Program-made: the position numbers and the translations under genes
DNA from: Halichondria panicea
Taxonomy: Eukaryota; Porifera; Demospongiae; Suberitida; Halichondriidae
Length of the DNA stretch: 64,000 bases
NCBI RefSeq assembly: GCF_963675165.1
Contig: NC_087382.1
Span: 930,001 to 994,000 of the forward strand
Direction: 5' to 3'
In this document: positions 46,040 through 57,105 of the stretch, one piece after another
Layout of the letters: every line of letters starts with the position of its first letter
Numbering within the stretch: the first letter of the stretch is position 1
The notes under the pieces: generated by a model
Databases searched by the model: none
What the model was told of the DNA's origin: nothing
Seen by the model: only the letters and a program-made list of their open reading frames with translations

Positions 46040-46165
46040 TTAGAGTATTGGGTATTTTAGTGCTGTTCATTACGAGTATTATAACAAAGTACTAGAAGAT
46101 CAATCAGTGCACTATTTGCACTAACATTCTAACAGATCCAGTTACTGACGGAATGTTGTTGTGAA
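46040..46165 (+). pseudogene. RING/TRAF-like remnant, copy 4
   Basis: After an upstream block resembling the other promoters (45981-46035), the sequence matches the first ~40 codons (TTACGAG...AAAGTACTAGAAGATC...TGCACTATTTGCACTAACAT) with indels, and ends at the GACGGAATGTTGT stretch. The rest of the gene is missing. Confidence 0.8.
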
Positions 46166-46750
46166 CAACGTTATTGAATTGCAAGTTATTCACTGATCTA
46201 CATATAATCTTTTGTGTAAGATGATGGTATAAGTTTACTAAACACATATGCACAGATTATACAAGTTAGTATGCAAAACTGAATTTTCATGTCTATTGTT
46301 GCATTTTGAGTGGGCAGATCAAAGGAAACACTGTGCCAATATCTGCCATATCCCTTTACCGGTCAAAATGTTGTGAATGTTGCATGATATTGGATTCTGT
46401 GGCAGATTGGATAGTATCATGAATGCGATTATCCTTTGATGTTCTGCTGAGCTGTTCAATTAGGAACTTAAAAAAAAAAAAAGGTTTAAAACAAGCTATA
46501 CAGCATATGTAGGACTGAGTAGTATCCATTGGTAGACCCTCTGGACTATCTTGGTAGCCATAGAATATTTTCGAAGAGGAAGCAGCAAGCCATTTGTGTA
46601 CACAGGCACTTCACAAGTGGACACAAGCTCTACAATAGTCTACATGCTTGCTAAGCAGCTTAGTTCACCAGAGTGCAGCTTTTAAAGGCCACACATACTT
46701 CCATCGAGGCAGCAGCAAGGCGTAAAATCGATGGTTAGTTTGTGCACAGC
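46166..46750. other. no gene seen; left flank or end of the KDZ element
   Basis: An A run at 46470-46481 and moderately repeated GCAGCAGCAAG words are present. The exact left boundary of the transposon that follows could not be placed. Confidence 0.4.
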
Positions 46751-46967
46751 CATCACCCCATTCGCATGGGTCAGCACTGGTTAATAGTAGTCTTATGGTC
46801 AGCATTGGCACTGCATGTAGTCAAGGCTGGTTATAGTCAGATCACTTGACCTATGAACTCAAGATATACCACAGCACACGGTTTGCACTGCACTGCACTA
46901 CTCACTGGACTGGACAACGCAGCTGGTTGGTACAAGGTGGAGAGTAGTGCTAGTGATCAGTAGAATC

Positions 46968-48431
46968 ATGACTTCCCGAACAGTGATCACAATATCCCAG
47001 AGAGAATTTCTTGTGAGGAAATTTGAAGAAGGGATGCACAGTTGTGGACAGAACACTCTGAATGCTCGACAAGCTGCTGCTACTGCGACTGGCTTGACAT
47101 TAAATACTATAAACGTGAGATTGACCTGTCAACATTGGTATCAGGATGATGTATACATGCAGTCTCTAAAATTGAGTCTGGTCGTGCTATATGCGATATG
47201 CTCTATAGTCAGTATGATATAGTCAGGCTAGTCACTGTGTGCACATTGCTAGTCGGCTAGTCTGTATGTACGTTGCTTAGTAACAGTATTGATCATAGTC
47301 AACTGGTTAGTTACCTTGTAGACTGACGTCACGTGACCAAAATTGCAGAAAGCGCAATGCTTTCTTGGCATATATGCGCATTCTGCTAAACTGTTTTAGG
47401 ATCTTTTTTGAACATAAGCAGTCACTTAGAGATGTAGAGAGTATTAAATTTTGTATATGTAGAAAGTAATTGTGTATAGGATTAGCACAATCATATTTAG
47501 GAAAGGTTGAAGATCGGGATAAGTTGTAACAGTTATGTCGACTTTTTAAGGAGTCTTGAGCTTGCTTGTGGCTTTACCTTGGACGCCTTAGACTTCTTTT
47601 TAGGTATGCGGTCCATATCTGATACCTATACGTCAAAAATGTACATTGTCACTAACAAGCTGTCATCAAATACATGCATTTGTAATTAAACTTCGTCTAG
47701 CCCCTATATACAATTAATTTCTAGCTATTCAAATACTCTCTACATCTCTTACCGTCTGCTTATGTCCAAAAAAGATCCTAAAAAATTGCCAAGTAAGCAT
47801 TGCGCTTTGGACAGCAATTTTGGTCACGTGACCAGTTAATTGCGTTTTACCTCTGCCTTTCTACTAGCATTCGCGTGAGAGTTGAGTAAATTACCAGTAT
47901 ATTGATCGTAGAGTCAACATGGTTTATATTATCAAGGATTAATAAATAGAAAGGGCATGCAACAGCTTGCGAGCAAAAACTGTAAGTGCATGGGTGGTGG
48001 AATTTACTGGAAAAGTACAAACTACTTCTGATTTTGTGTAAAGTACATGTGCAGATACCTATAAAATAAATTGAATGCAGTTTTGCTCGCACATTAAACT
48101 AATAGTGAGTTGCATGCCCTCTTCTCTTTATCAGCCCTTGCAGCTAATTAAGGTACAGATGTTTCACCCTGTACACATCACCTGCTGTAAAGACTAGCAG
48201 TATTGATTGTAGTCAAGCATTGGTTACTTTTAGGCTGTAGCCTGACACATGTAGCTACTACTTGGTAGTAGCATTGATTGCAGTCAATATTGGTTATGTG
48301 TATACACGCTGCCTTAGTATTATATGGACTTTAATTGGTAGTATAGTATTTGTAACATGTACATGCAGTCGGTATTGGTTACACATGAGATGGCTTTAGC
48401 TTTGTCCAATTATTTAGTCTGGGATCATTAA

Positions 48432-48481
<50 letters not shown>

Positions 48482-50099
48482 TGCGTGCGCGCGCGTGTGT
48501 ACGTGTGTGTGTACGTGTGCGCGTGTGTGTGTATGCGTGTGTACATGTGTGTGTACATGTGGGTCTGTGTGTGTTGTGTGCGTACAGCAACATACACACT
48601 ACCAAAACTAAATACGCACATGCATACATGCAGTATTGGATAAACAATCACAAGAAACGGCACACCAGCTCTCATTGTGACACTGTTCCTCGTGCTAGAA
48701 CTAAAAAGCTGTCCACACGTAGGAAATTAAGGTAGGCCTCTGGCTTTAATGTCTTCAGTAAAGAGTTTCACAAACAACAAGGTACGTAGATTTATGGTGG
48801 ATAGTTTATTTTAATGACATGCATGCCGTATATAAAAGTTGTGCATTCACTCACTATTCAGCAAATGCACGATTATATTAGATCTCAAAGGGAAGACTCT
48901 CTCAGATAAATCAAAATTGATGGCAGAGGCTTGGAGAAAAATCAGCACTGCTGATAAGGAAAAGTACAATGCAGTAGCAAACGATATTGAGGGTAGCAAT
49001 GAGGAGGAGGATGAGGAGGAACTAACGCCGGAAAAGAAGAGGCAGCTCATTGTTCGGGTTGCTAAGAGACATCAGGGAGATGTAGGTGTTGTGAGTACTG
49101 TATGTGCACGTAGACGGCACATATAATATTGTATTTTATCACCTAAAATTAATTTTGTGAACATAATTATTATGATGTTGCGACAGGTCCAATTTATGCG
49201 AGCTAAGGAAATAATTACTTTTACTATGAGGCGGGCTTATAAATGATATAATGCCTATAATGTAGACAACACACTAAACCCTAACATGTGGCTATAATTA
49301 CGTATACCTTGTGCACTTATACAGGCCAATCTGCTGCAATCACTTGGTTGTGAGATGGCTACAATGATGTTTGTTGATAAAAAGTGTGGGAACCACAGAT
49401 GGGAAAAAATTTCTTCAATCTCACCCTGCAATCCTGTCATCCTTCAGCTCCTACTTTCTGTATGGTAAGGCTTTATAAGTAAATGTAATGTAGATACCAT
49501 TATTTGATTACGTAAAACTGATTGCTTTGTGTGCACGACAAACTGTACACCTCGTTTCTCTAATTATTACCACAGATGACCTGTCCAAGAAACAATTTGC
49601 TACCCCAGCCACTGCAGCCTCGGCAAGTACAACCAGTCTCAACACAAATTCCAGCTCATTCAATGTTACCTCAACAAACGCAAACCCAATCAACACCACC
49701 TCATCTACTACATCCAAAGCTGTTATTTCCACTGTGAAGAAATCAACTACTAAAACTACAACCAAAGCAACACCTTCTGGAATCTTGTCCAATCAAGCTA
49801 TTTCTAACACTGATACCGTCAGTACGATTTTTATGAAAGGCAGAGATGGAAGTATTGTTGCGACAGGTACAGTGCTTCCTGGTGTACATAAAACCATTCA
49901 TGGTCGTCCTTGCCAAAAAGATTGTGAAACGCTTTCCGTTGTGGATGTTGTACAAGTTGGTGCTGAAGCTTGGTTTGAAGATGCTTTTGGGGAAAATAAA
50001 TTGAGCACAGGGATCATCGTGGAATGGCCGAGCAGTATGATATCAAACGTAGCTGATGTCTCCCCACTTCATACAAGAACTAATCGCAAACGTAAATAA
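46968..50099 (+). CDS. homeodomain-like plus HMG-box protein, five exons, accessory gene of the KDZ transposon
   Basis: Exon 1 (46968-47114) encodes MTSRTVITISQREFLVRKFE and, after RQAAATATGLTLNTIN, joins exon 2 (48634-48781) in phase to give INYWINNHKKRH. That is the third-helix pattern of a homeodomain. Exon 2 then gives ASGFNVFSKEFHKQQ, which continues into exon 3 (48882-49090; DLKGKTLSDKSKLMAEAWRK, ISTADKEKYN), a complete HMG box split by an intron. TAG at 48733-48735 breaks the frame between the two domains. An acidic stretch (EEEDEEELTPEKK) follows. Exon 4 is 49325-49464 (ANLLQSLGCEMATMMFVDKK); its phase does not join exon 5 cleanly. Exon 5 (about 49575-50099) is Ser/Thr-rich with a C-terminal globular part (HGRPCQKDCETLSVVDVVQV). 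Both domains bind DNA, so a role in recognising transposon ends is inferred. Confidence 0.7.
47331..47840. repeat. foldback element in the intron of the homeodomain/HMG gene
   Basis: GTCACGTGACCAAAATTGC, AAAGCGCAATGCTT, TAGGATCTTTTTTG and ACATAAGCAG appear in order at 47331-47430 and, inverted, at about 47755-47838. Arms are ~150 bp, ending in the palindrome GTCACGTGAC. The loop has a meaningless 60-codon frame. Confidence 0.85.
48434..48585. repeat. (GT)n/(GTGC)n microsatellite
   Basis: A pure GT run, then GTGC repeats, a GC-alternating centre (48486-48496) and mixed GTGTAC units. It gives spurious Cys/Val and His/Thr frames. It lies in the intron of the homeodomain/HMG gene. Confidence 0.95.
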
Positions 50100-50519
50100 C
50101 CAGCTGACTATAAAACTACTATGATAATTGTTATAATTATTGTATATACAATTGTAATAGGAATGGTAAAGGTTTCCTTCCATTTTATTCGCGATTCTAT
50201 ATTCTCTCTATCTTGTGTACTGCATGTATACGTAAGTAAGATTACGTTATTATTGTTTGTACGTACGTATATAATTATGTATGTTACAATTGTATGTATG
50301 ACATAGATAATAATTTATGTCCGAGTTTAGGACTATATATATAATTGTCAAAACTATATGCAGTTCATATTCATATAATGTTGTCACTTTAATTATGCAT
50401 GCGTGCGGTTGACTTATAATAGCCTTGACTTCAATTTATAAAAGGCATTGATGTTTAAGAAATAATGACTGCCTATAGCTAATTAATTAAAGTGTGATTA
50501 ATAAATTATTAATTAAAGT

Positions 50520-53500
50520 ACATAAAAAAGATAAGTGTTCAATTGTCCACGTCAGAATCATCATCACTACTACTGTCTGTACAAATAATATCAGTAACGG
50601 AAGGGTAATCATGTTCATGAATTAATTTGACAATTGTAAAAAAATGAACCATCTGGACCTAATAAGCTCGTATCAGGTAGCTCTACAGTATGATACTGGT
50701 TAACTGTTCTGGAAAACGTAATTAAATAAGATTCGCAAAGTAATAATCTTCGATGCAAAAGGTTAAGGCAACCTTTCTGAAACAGAGACAGACTATCAGA
50801 TGTGGCGATATCCTGTATATGACGACTTATTACGGAATGCTCGTATTTCAGGTTGTTGGCAACAGTATTAATTTCTTCCATTATCATCTTCACTTCTTCC
50901 GTTGCCCTTTCCTTCATATTACACGCTCTCACAACTTTTATCCACAAATGAATGGGAATGGTACAATTTCCAGCCGACGCGACCTCCAACGTAGACAATT
51001 CTTCCAAATTGGAAACTGTCTCCCAATTCAAATTGGCTGGCAGATGGTATGCTACTCCTTCAAATTGATCATGACGCATACCATTAAATCTGCTCACTGT
51101 TCGTTTCAGCGTACTCGTACTTGATGATATCTTCTTTGCAAGGCGTGCAGCAATCGATTGACCATCTGTAACATAGTACATAGATCATGTTAGCATGCAT
51201 ACATACTACAATCTGATTGGCTAAAGGTAGTGTTCTATCCAACTTAGAAAATCATGTAGATCAAAATCTGATTGGCTAGAGAATCATGGTTGCTATAATA
51301 AAAATAAAATTAATGCTTAGACACTAGCTGTTTAGGAAGTTTCCACATAATTTAGAAGCCCTTAGGGCTAGTAGAACCCTCACTACGTTCGGGATACTAT
51401 ACAACCAGCTCTTTGGGCTTCTAAATCATAATTATTACTTAACTATTATTTATATAATTACATGATTGTGCTGACTAACATTCTTACCAGCGTATCTCGC
51501 TTTGGTAGATATTAAAAACCTACGCTCGCGAGCAATATGAAGGATATTCTGAAAGGTTTTGTGACGTTGCCCGAAACCTGTCAAAGTTTCATCACGATTT
51601 TGATACAATCATCTGATAATTAATGCTCACTCAGATCAGTTTGACTCCTTGCGAACAGCCCGTGTTGTTGTTTCTGCAATTGTTCAGCTGATGACTCCGT
51701 CAGTGTACCTGAAGGTGCAATATAAAAGTGCACAAAATTCACAAACTTTATTCTTGACTACGTCTAACCATTTGACTCATTGATTAGCTTTGATAAGTCC
51801 TCTGTTGCACTATGTTGAGTGTTTTGGGCGTTCTTCAGCCTTTTGACTAACGATGCCCCTACGTATACAAGAGTTAGCACTTTTTTTCCCTTTATGCAAA
51901 GCATACATAGGTGCATACCAACTAGTGCTGAGAGCTAATATTAATTAAGGTAGCCCTAACATAAAACAAACCTAGATTAAGACGTACTCTTGATGCATAA
52001 TAGAGCTGAGGTAAGGACATCAATGCGATGAGATGGTCGCATTTCTTTGGTGGATTTAGCAAATCTTCTTAGATATGACCACAGTCTCTCCATAGCTTCA
52101 CCATCAGTAAGTCCGCATCCAGTTAGGACTCTAGGTGAATATGTCAGCTACATGTATAATACAACAGTAAGTTATTAACACACAGCTTTGGCATCTTTCT
52201 TCTTACCTGACAGAATGCACAATGCCCATAGACATGAAAAATTGGCACTCCTAATGTTGTCTTTTCTAACATGTCAAGATGTCCACGATTCTGGAGAAGT
52301 AATCAAATATGAGTGCATACTAATTAAGATTAGATCTGACTATTGAGACACAAACCTTCAGATGAGTTTCGAGTAAGCAGGCAATATCATACAGTAACAA
52401 CAGACACTTGTCACCCTTGTTTTGGTGTGCCTTCTTTAGCAGGTACACAGGATATGCTAGTCTAGATAATTAAGATACAGAATACCTTAATTTTTAACAA
52501 TGCACCATGTATGCTCTTTTTGAAAACCTTAATGTTACGTACATACCTTTCTCCATGCTTCATATTCAGAAATCTTTGGGGAAACTCATGACGACAGATG
52601 CTTCCAAACACGGCAGTTTCATCTAGAGCTGCGTACCTTGATTTGGAGCGCAAAGTGTCTCCAGCGAGGAACTCATGACACCCCTAATGCCAGGATAAAA
52701 TTAACTGAGTGAAATGTGCTAAAAGTCTATTTAATTACATCCAAATTGTATAGCGCAGGTTTTCACACTTGACCAATTAAGTATAACGCTAAAACCTTAC
52801 CTTGTCGATTATCTGGCCAAATGTATCATAATCAGCAACAAACTCATCTACTGCTTGCTGTTCCTCAAAGAATACACCAGAGAAGAGTGGTGGTCGAACA
52901 CTAACACCAGCAGACTTTTTCCGACATAGTCCAAATACACCATCCATGGATATAATTTGAGTTCCATTGCTCTGCACGTAAAAGGTAAGTATAGGCTGCC
53001 AGAGTCTAATTGCTATAACAAAACCACAAACCTGAGGACAGGCAGGGCAGATAGCTGTAGTGTTCAAGTCAGGAGACAAAAATAGAAGACAGTCGAGTTG
53101 ATATCATTCTGTTGAACCTGAATGTTAATGTGAATATGTCGTATTATGTTCTTTCACAATTAATATACCCTACCTATATTCTTCAAATGCATCAATCATG
53201 ACAGGATAGATCTTCCGGAGCTATAGAAGAATAAACAGATTAAAACAACTGACAATTAAAAGTGTGTACCTCAAGCGATTGCTGACGCATGCAACATGTA
53301 CACCTCATCAGTGCGCAACAATTAATGTATAATTATAACCGACATCAAATTCACATACTTGTTTGCTGATATCTCTTCCAATTTTGTATTCAAGAGAACG
53401 ACAAAAAGCATCGACACCAATACACCCTTCCAGCAAAAGTGACTCCATCCATAGTAGCAGATCCTGATGAAATGCTAGGGTGGGAGTTGCTGGTGTCGCT

Positions 53501-54368
53501 GGCCACATGTTATGCCGCACAAGAGTAACAGCCTCAGGCTCACACTTGCAGAAGGTTACGCACACACAATGCTGGAAACCTGTAAGTCATTGGATTCTTA
53601 GACACAGGCTATATCAGTGTAGTTAAACAAATACCTTTAGGGTCAAGACAAACAACTTCTTTTATGTAAGTTGTACAGCAACAATGAAGTGCTGGAAAGG
53701 TTCTCGACTGCTTGAAATAGTATGGGTGAAGCATTCCATTCTGTAAAATCAGATCGCATGCATTTAATAATCACAAAAATGTACAGCAGTATGTTTGATT
53801 AGTGCATACTTTCCAGAGAAAAGGTCGATGAAAAATATTTGTCAGAGAGTGTACTGAGTCCACATGGTTGGCACAGTAGTATGCCTGTGGTCCACAATCC
53901 CGGCAAATTGCAACAGCGGGTTCTTTACACTCGGCACACACAGAACAAGGGGAAGGAATTCCGGTTTCTACACTGGCGCGTAGCAACTGGACACGCACTT
54001 CAGCCCAGTTGTCAGCAGAAGTGTCGCTTCTCATAAGCACTTGAGCTCACCGTGTCTGGAAAAGTGGTGTCATCCTGCCCCGAGCTCTCTGGATCATGAT
54101 CATGCCACTCACTACTGATTAATACATCTGGAGAGTCGCCACTGATAACATCAGTAGGCCTGCTCGCTCCATGTACATCTACTTCTTCAGCTTCATTTTT
54201 ATCACTGGAGAGGAACCTAGTACTGCTGGAAGAATTAACAGAAGAGGATTCTGGCACAGCAGATAAAGAGAGAGACTTTTTATGCACAGCACGACGTTTT
54301 GAAGGAGATACTTCAAAGTAGGAGATAGATTGAGACTTAGGCTTCACACTTATCCTTCTCTTGCTCAT
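50520..54368 (-). pseudogene. KDZ-family transposase, ~15 exons, mostly intact
   Basis: Start ATG 54368 (MSKRRISVKPKSQSISYFEV), Ser-rich and acidic, then a cysteine cluster (CSVCAECKEPAVAICRDCG, YYCANHVDSVHS; 53812-53950) of the CxC2/B-box-like type that precedes KDZ cores. Exon junctions I can place: 53810, 53740-53635, 53579-53359, 53220-53174, 52971-52801, 52683-52547, 52456-52356, 52290-52208, 52147-51972 and from 51165 on. Core motifs: HNMWPATPATPTLAF, CPACP, MDGVFGLCRKK, LLYDIACLLETHLK, GVPIFHVYGHCAFCQ and GLTDGEAMERLWSYLRRF. These hold the presumed D, D and E. The C-terminal exon is helical (NWETVSNLEELSTLEV) and ends in an acidic tail. Lesions: probable frameshifts near 54050 and 53085, and one in an A7 run at 50638-50644 that separates the last ~30 residues (HEHDYPSVTDIICTDSSSDD). 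Confidence 0.88.
51205..51430 (-). repeat. dispersed repeat in a transposase intron
   Basis: Reverse complement of parts of 12710-12990 (TGTTCTATCCAACTTAGAAA, AGAAGCCCTTAGGGCTAGTA). ATCTGATTGGCTA also repeats twice inside it. Confidence 0.7.
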
Positions 54369-54570
54369 GGCCGGCCAGCTAGCTAGCTATAGAATATAGA
54401 TCTACTGATTCTGCGGAGCTAGCTCAGTGCACCCATAGATAAAAGAGCTCGCTACTTTAGATTAAACTCGGTATAGACTATAGTCAATAGTCACTACTGC
54501 ATGCTTTGCAGCTTACATGCTGACCTTAAGACTACTATTATCCAGTGCTAACCATGCGAACCCCCTGCAG

Positions 54571-55692
54571 CCATTGACCCACGCCCATCTCCAGATTGTG
54601 TGCGGCTGAACGGGAAAGGGTTATGGCACAGGTCAAGCCGTGAACTGTGCCACTATCTGGATACTGGCATAGCGTGGCTTAAGTGACCTAAAGCCCACCC
54701 ACCACGCAGTAACCTGAAACGGTTCCTTTTATAGTATAACACCGTTGTAGTTACTAGTGGTTTTCATTAAGTATATTCATGACTTCCTTGAACCATCACA
54801 AGCACACGTAACATAATTAACAATCACTCTTTTGGACAAATTTGATTGAAAGTGCGGTTCTCACAGTTGTCAAAAGAAATTTTATTCGGATTTCCAGAGC
54901 TAGTGAGTCTGCTAGTCAGGGGCGTACACAGGGTGGTGCTTAGGGTGCTCCAGCACCCCCATCCAGACTCTGGTGCTCCAGCACCCTATCCAGACTCAGA
55001 GAAGCTCAAGTAGATAGTTCAACCATCACTGGCTGGCTAGAAGGAAGCTACACTTATTGCAGCTATCTACAGCTTAATAGTGATAGTTACAATAACTTTA
55101 TACCAGTTAGATCTAGCTAGCTAGCTAAGCTGGCCTAAAAAACTTACTTTTCTTCGATCGTCTGGGTAAAGAGTGGGGAGGGGCTCAATAATAAGGCTAG
55201 GCAGCAGGAAGTGGTTTGCTGTATCAAACACATAGAACACTTGAGCTTGCTTCACAACATGCAGCACAACAAGGTTCTTGGATCCAGGTACATAAGGTAC
55301 ATGAATGTATCTAGTATAATTATATAATTAAGCCTACATGTGTACAATAAATTAATAATAATCAATGTTTGCAATGTAAACTACAAAGTCTCTTTTCCTC
55401 AACATCAAGGTACTGGTGGTCATACTTTGTACGCTGCCTGTCACCTCCTGGTAAGCTGATCAATCTTTTAGTGGCCTGAAAAGAAAAGAATCAAGACTGT
55501 CGTCAGATCAAGCAAAGGAACAAACGTTTATCATCACTTACACTTCTACATTTACACAGAGACTAGACTAGACATGATTGCATTGACATTTGACATACCT
55601 TAAGAAGAGTTGGCTAGAGTTTGCCATCCCAGGCGAATTGAGCTTCTGGTCATAAACATTCTTGACTTGCTGATGGCACTGTACTGTTGTAC
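54571..55692. other. no gene seen
   Basis: GCTCCAGCACCC recurs twice at 54947-54990. Otherwise spacer without exon signals. The 89-codon frame starting 55610 runs through a miniature element and is rejected. Confidence 0.4.
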
Positions 55693-55752
55693 TAGCCTCG
55701 ACTCCAGCCCCTTGAATAGTGTGTCTTTCTCAGCGGCTTGGAATCGAGGCTA
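55693..55752. mobile_element. 60-bp TAGCCTCG hairpin element with 9-bp target duplication
   Basis: It begins TAGCCTCGACTCCAGCCCCT and ends GCGGCTTGGAATCGAGGCTA. CTGTTGTAC is present exactly at 55684-55692 and 55753-55761. It is close in sequence to the 46-bp element at 6207, with 14 additional bases in the loop. Confidence 0.9.
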
Positions 55753-55879
55753 CTGTTGTACGTACTGTCAGTACTGTGCACCATCTAGAAAACAGTGGGC
55801 GTTGCCGACAAAAGGGGCGTGGCCCCGAAAGTGGGCGTGGTTTAAATTTTGCGGCGCGCGCAATGAGCACCTCCATTGA

Positions 55880-56361
55880 CTGAATCCTAGGATCGCCCCT
55901 GCTAGTCTCTTCTTCTTCGAAGTCCCGTTTAGAAGAACAAGCAATGATATCAGACACTGACTGTTTCTGTTCCATGGAAGTACGTTCATACACTCGTAGA
56001 CCTTTTGTACTGCGATGACCAGTACGTTCAGCTATTAACTTCTCTGGAACATTTGCAGCAAACAATCGTGTGGCCCCAGTAGCCCGCAGACTGTGATTTG
56101 TTTTTCCATATAATTATGCCAACTTGCCGCACAATTAGTCACGTTTTGAAGTTCCTGGTGCTTCACTCGCTTTGCTAGACGTGGTTTGGAGACATAGGAC
56201 AGTGCCTCAGTGCCTAAAATGAGTTTGTCAGGAGGTATGGCATCCCAGTCAATTTTTGCTGCATCTTTTTCGGCTCGCAACATTATGGAGGTACTTACTA
56301 CCTCTTCCCAGTCGTCGAGATCTTCAACCGTTACATCAGAGAAATCCAAATCTAGAGCCAT
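55880..56361 (-). pseudogene. tyrosine recombinase (Crypton/integrase-like) remnant
   Basis: ATG 56361 opens an exon (MALDLDFSDVTVEDLDDWEE...) that runs to about 56100. It then shifts frame into NHSLRATGATRLFAANVPEK, LIAERTGHRSTKGLRVYERT. This holds H-x-x-R, GHRS and a Tyr, which are the C-terminal catalytic motifs of tyrosine recombinases. The N-terminal half of the catalytic domain (first Arg) is absent, so a deletion or an unseen intron joins the two. After SVSDIIACSSKRDFEEEE the frame enters a repeat (CCACGCCC-rich). Such genes are found in Crypton elements and domesticated relatives. This copy cannot be functional as seen. Confidence 0.6.
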
Positions 56362-57105
56362 CGCTCATATAGTCATAGCTCACTAGCACTAGTAGCTGGA
56401 CTGGTTGCAAGATAAATCTAGTTTCTAAACTAGTTTCGCAAGCTTTTGCAGACCATATATGGATACAGGATGCAACAAATTAGTTGTTACACCAGAGATA
56501 CAAAAGAAAGGGGATCGATTGGAAACGAAATTTTTGCGAAATTTTTGCGTGAAGCATTCCGTGTTATAGGGCGTGGCTAAAACTACAAAGGATTATATTT
56601 ATAGTCAGCATGCTCATTACCTGTCTTGACTCCTCTACAATGTGTTGTACATAGAAACAGATCATTTTTAATGTTGAAAAGTAAAGAGGATTTAGCTCTA
56701 AAACAATGAAAAAGTCCAGTAAGCCACGCAGCCACTATCACTAGACAAATAAATGCTATACAAGAAGGAATAGCCCTTACTATGAAGTCGTGGGAGGGAC
56801 AGGCCTGTGGTGTGTCTAAAAGTAGACTATACTAAAGCAGTTTGAAGGACTATACTGCAAACGTTTATGAACAGTACAGCTCATCTATAGCATGAAACCA
56901 TCCTATATAGCACTTAGATACATAATAACCAAGTCAAGCAATGTCCTTTGCTGTTTTGACTTCACAGGAGGGGCAGAGAAAACTTGACATAGAGTAATTT
57001 AAGCTAAACTCAACAAAAATTGGAAACAGAGTAAAGACAACGAACTTAGAGCTTGTCAGTGGTATAAGCTTACTTTTCTTGAGTACCTCCCAGCCCCTGA
57101 GTGAT

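Larger units (their letters stand above)
46750..54570. mobile_element. ~7.8-kb KDZ transposon with two convergent genes
   Basis: Subterminal inverted repeats: TTCGCATGGGTCAGCACTGG plus AATAGTAGTCTTATGGTCAG at 46758-46800, mirrored at 54505-54560 (in reverse complement TTCGCATGGTTAGCACTGG and AATAGTAGTCTTAAGGTCAG). Between them are a homeodomain-like/HMG gene on + and a KDZ transposase on -, ending 420 bp apart. The exact termini and target duplication could not be fixed, so the coordinates are approximate. Confidence 0.7.

Noticed and set aside
48379-48735. Several His/Thr or Cys/Val frames
   Set aside because: They read through a GT/GC microsatellite; only 48634-48735 is kept, as part of the homeodomain/HMG exon.
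55610-55879. 89-codon plus-strand frame
   Set aside because: It runs through a 60-bp hairpin element and a CCACGCCC-rich repeat, antisense to the recombinase remnant.
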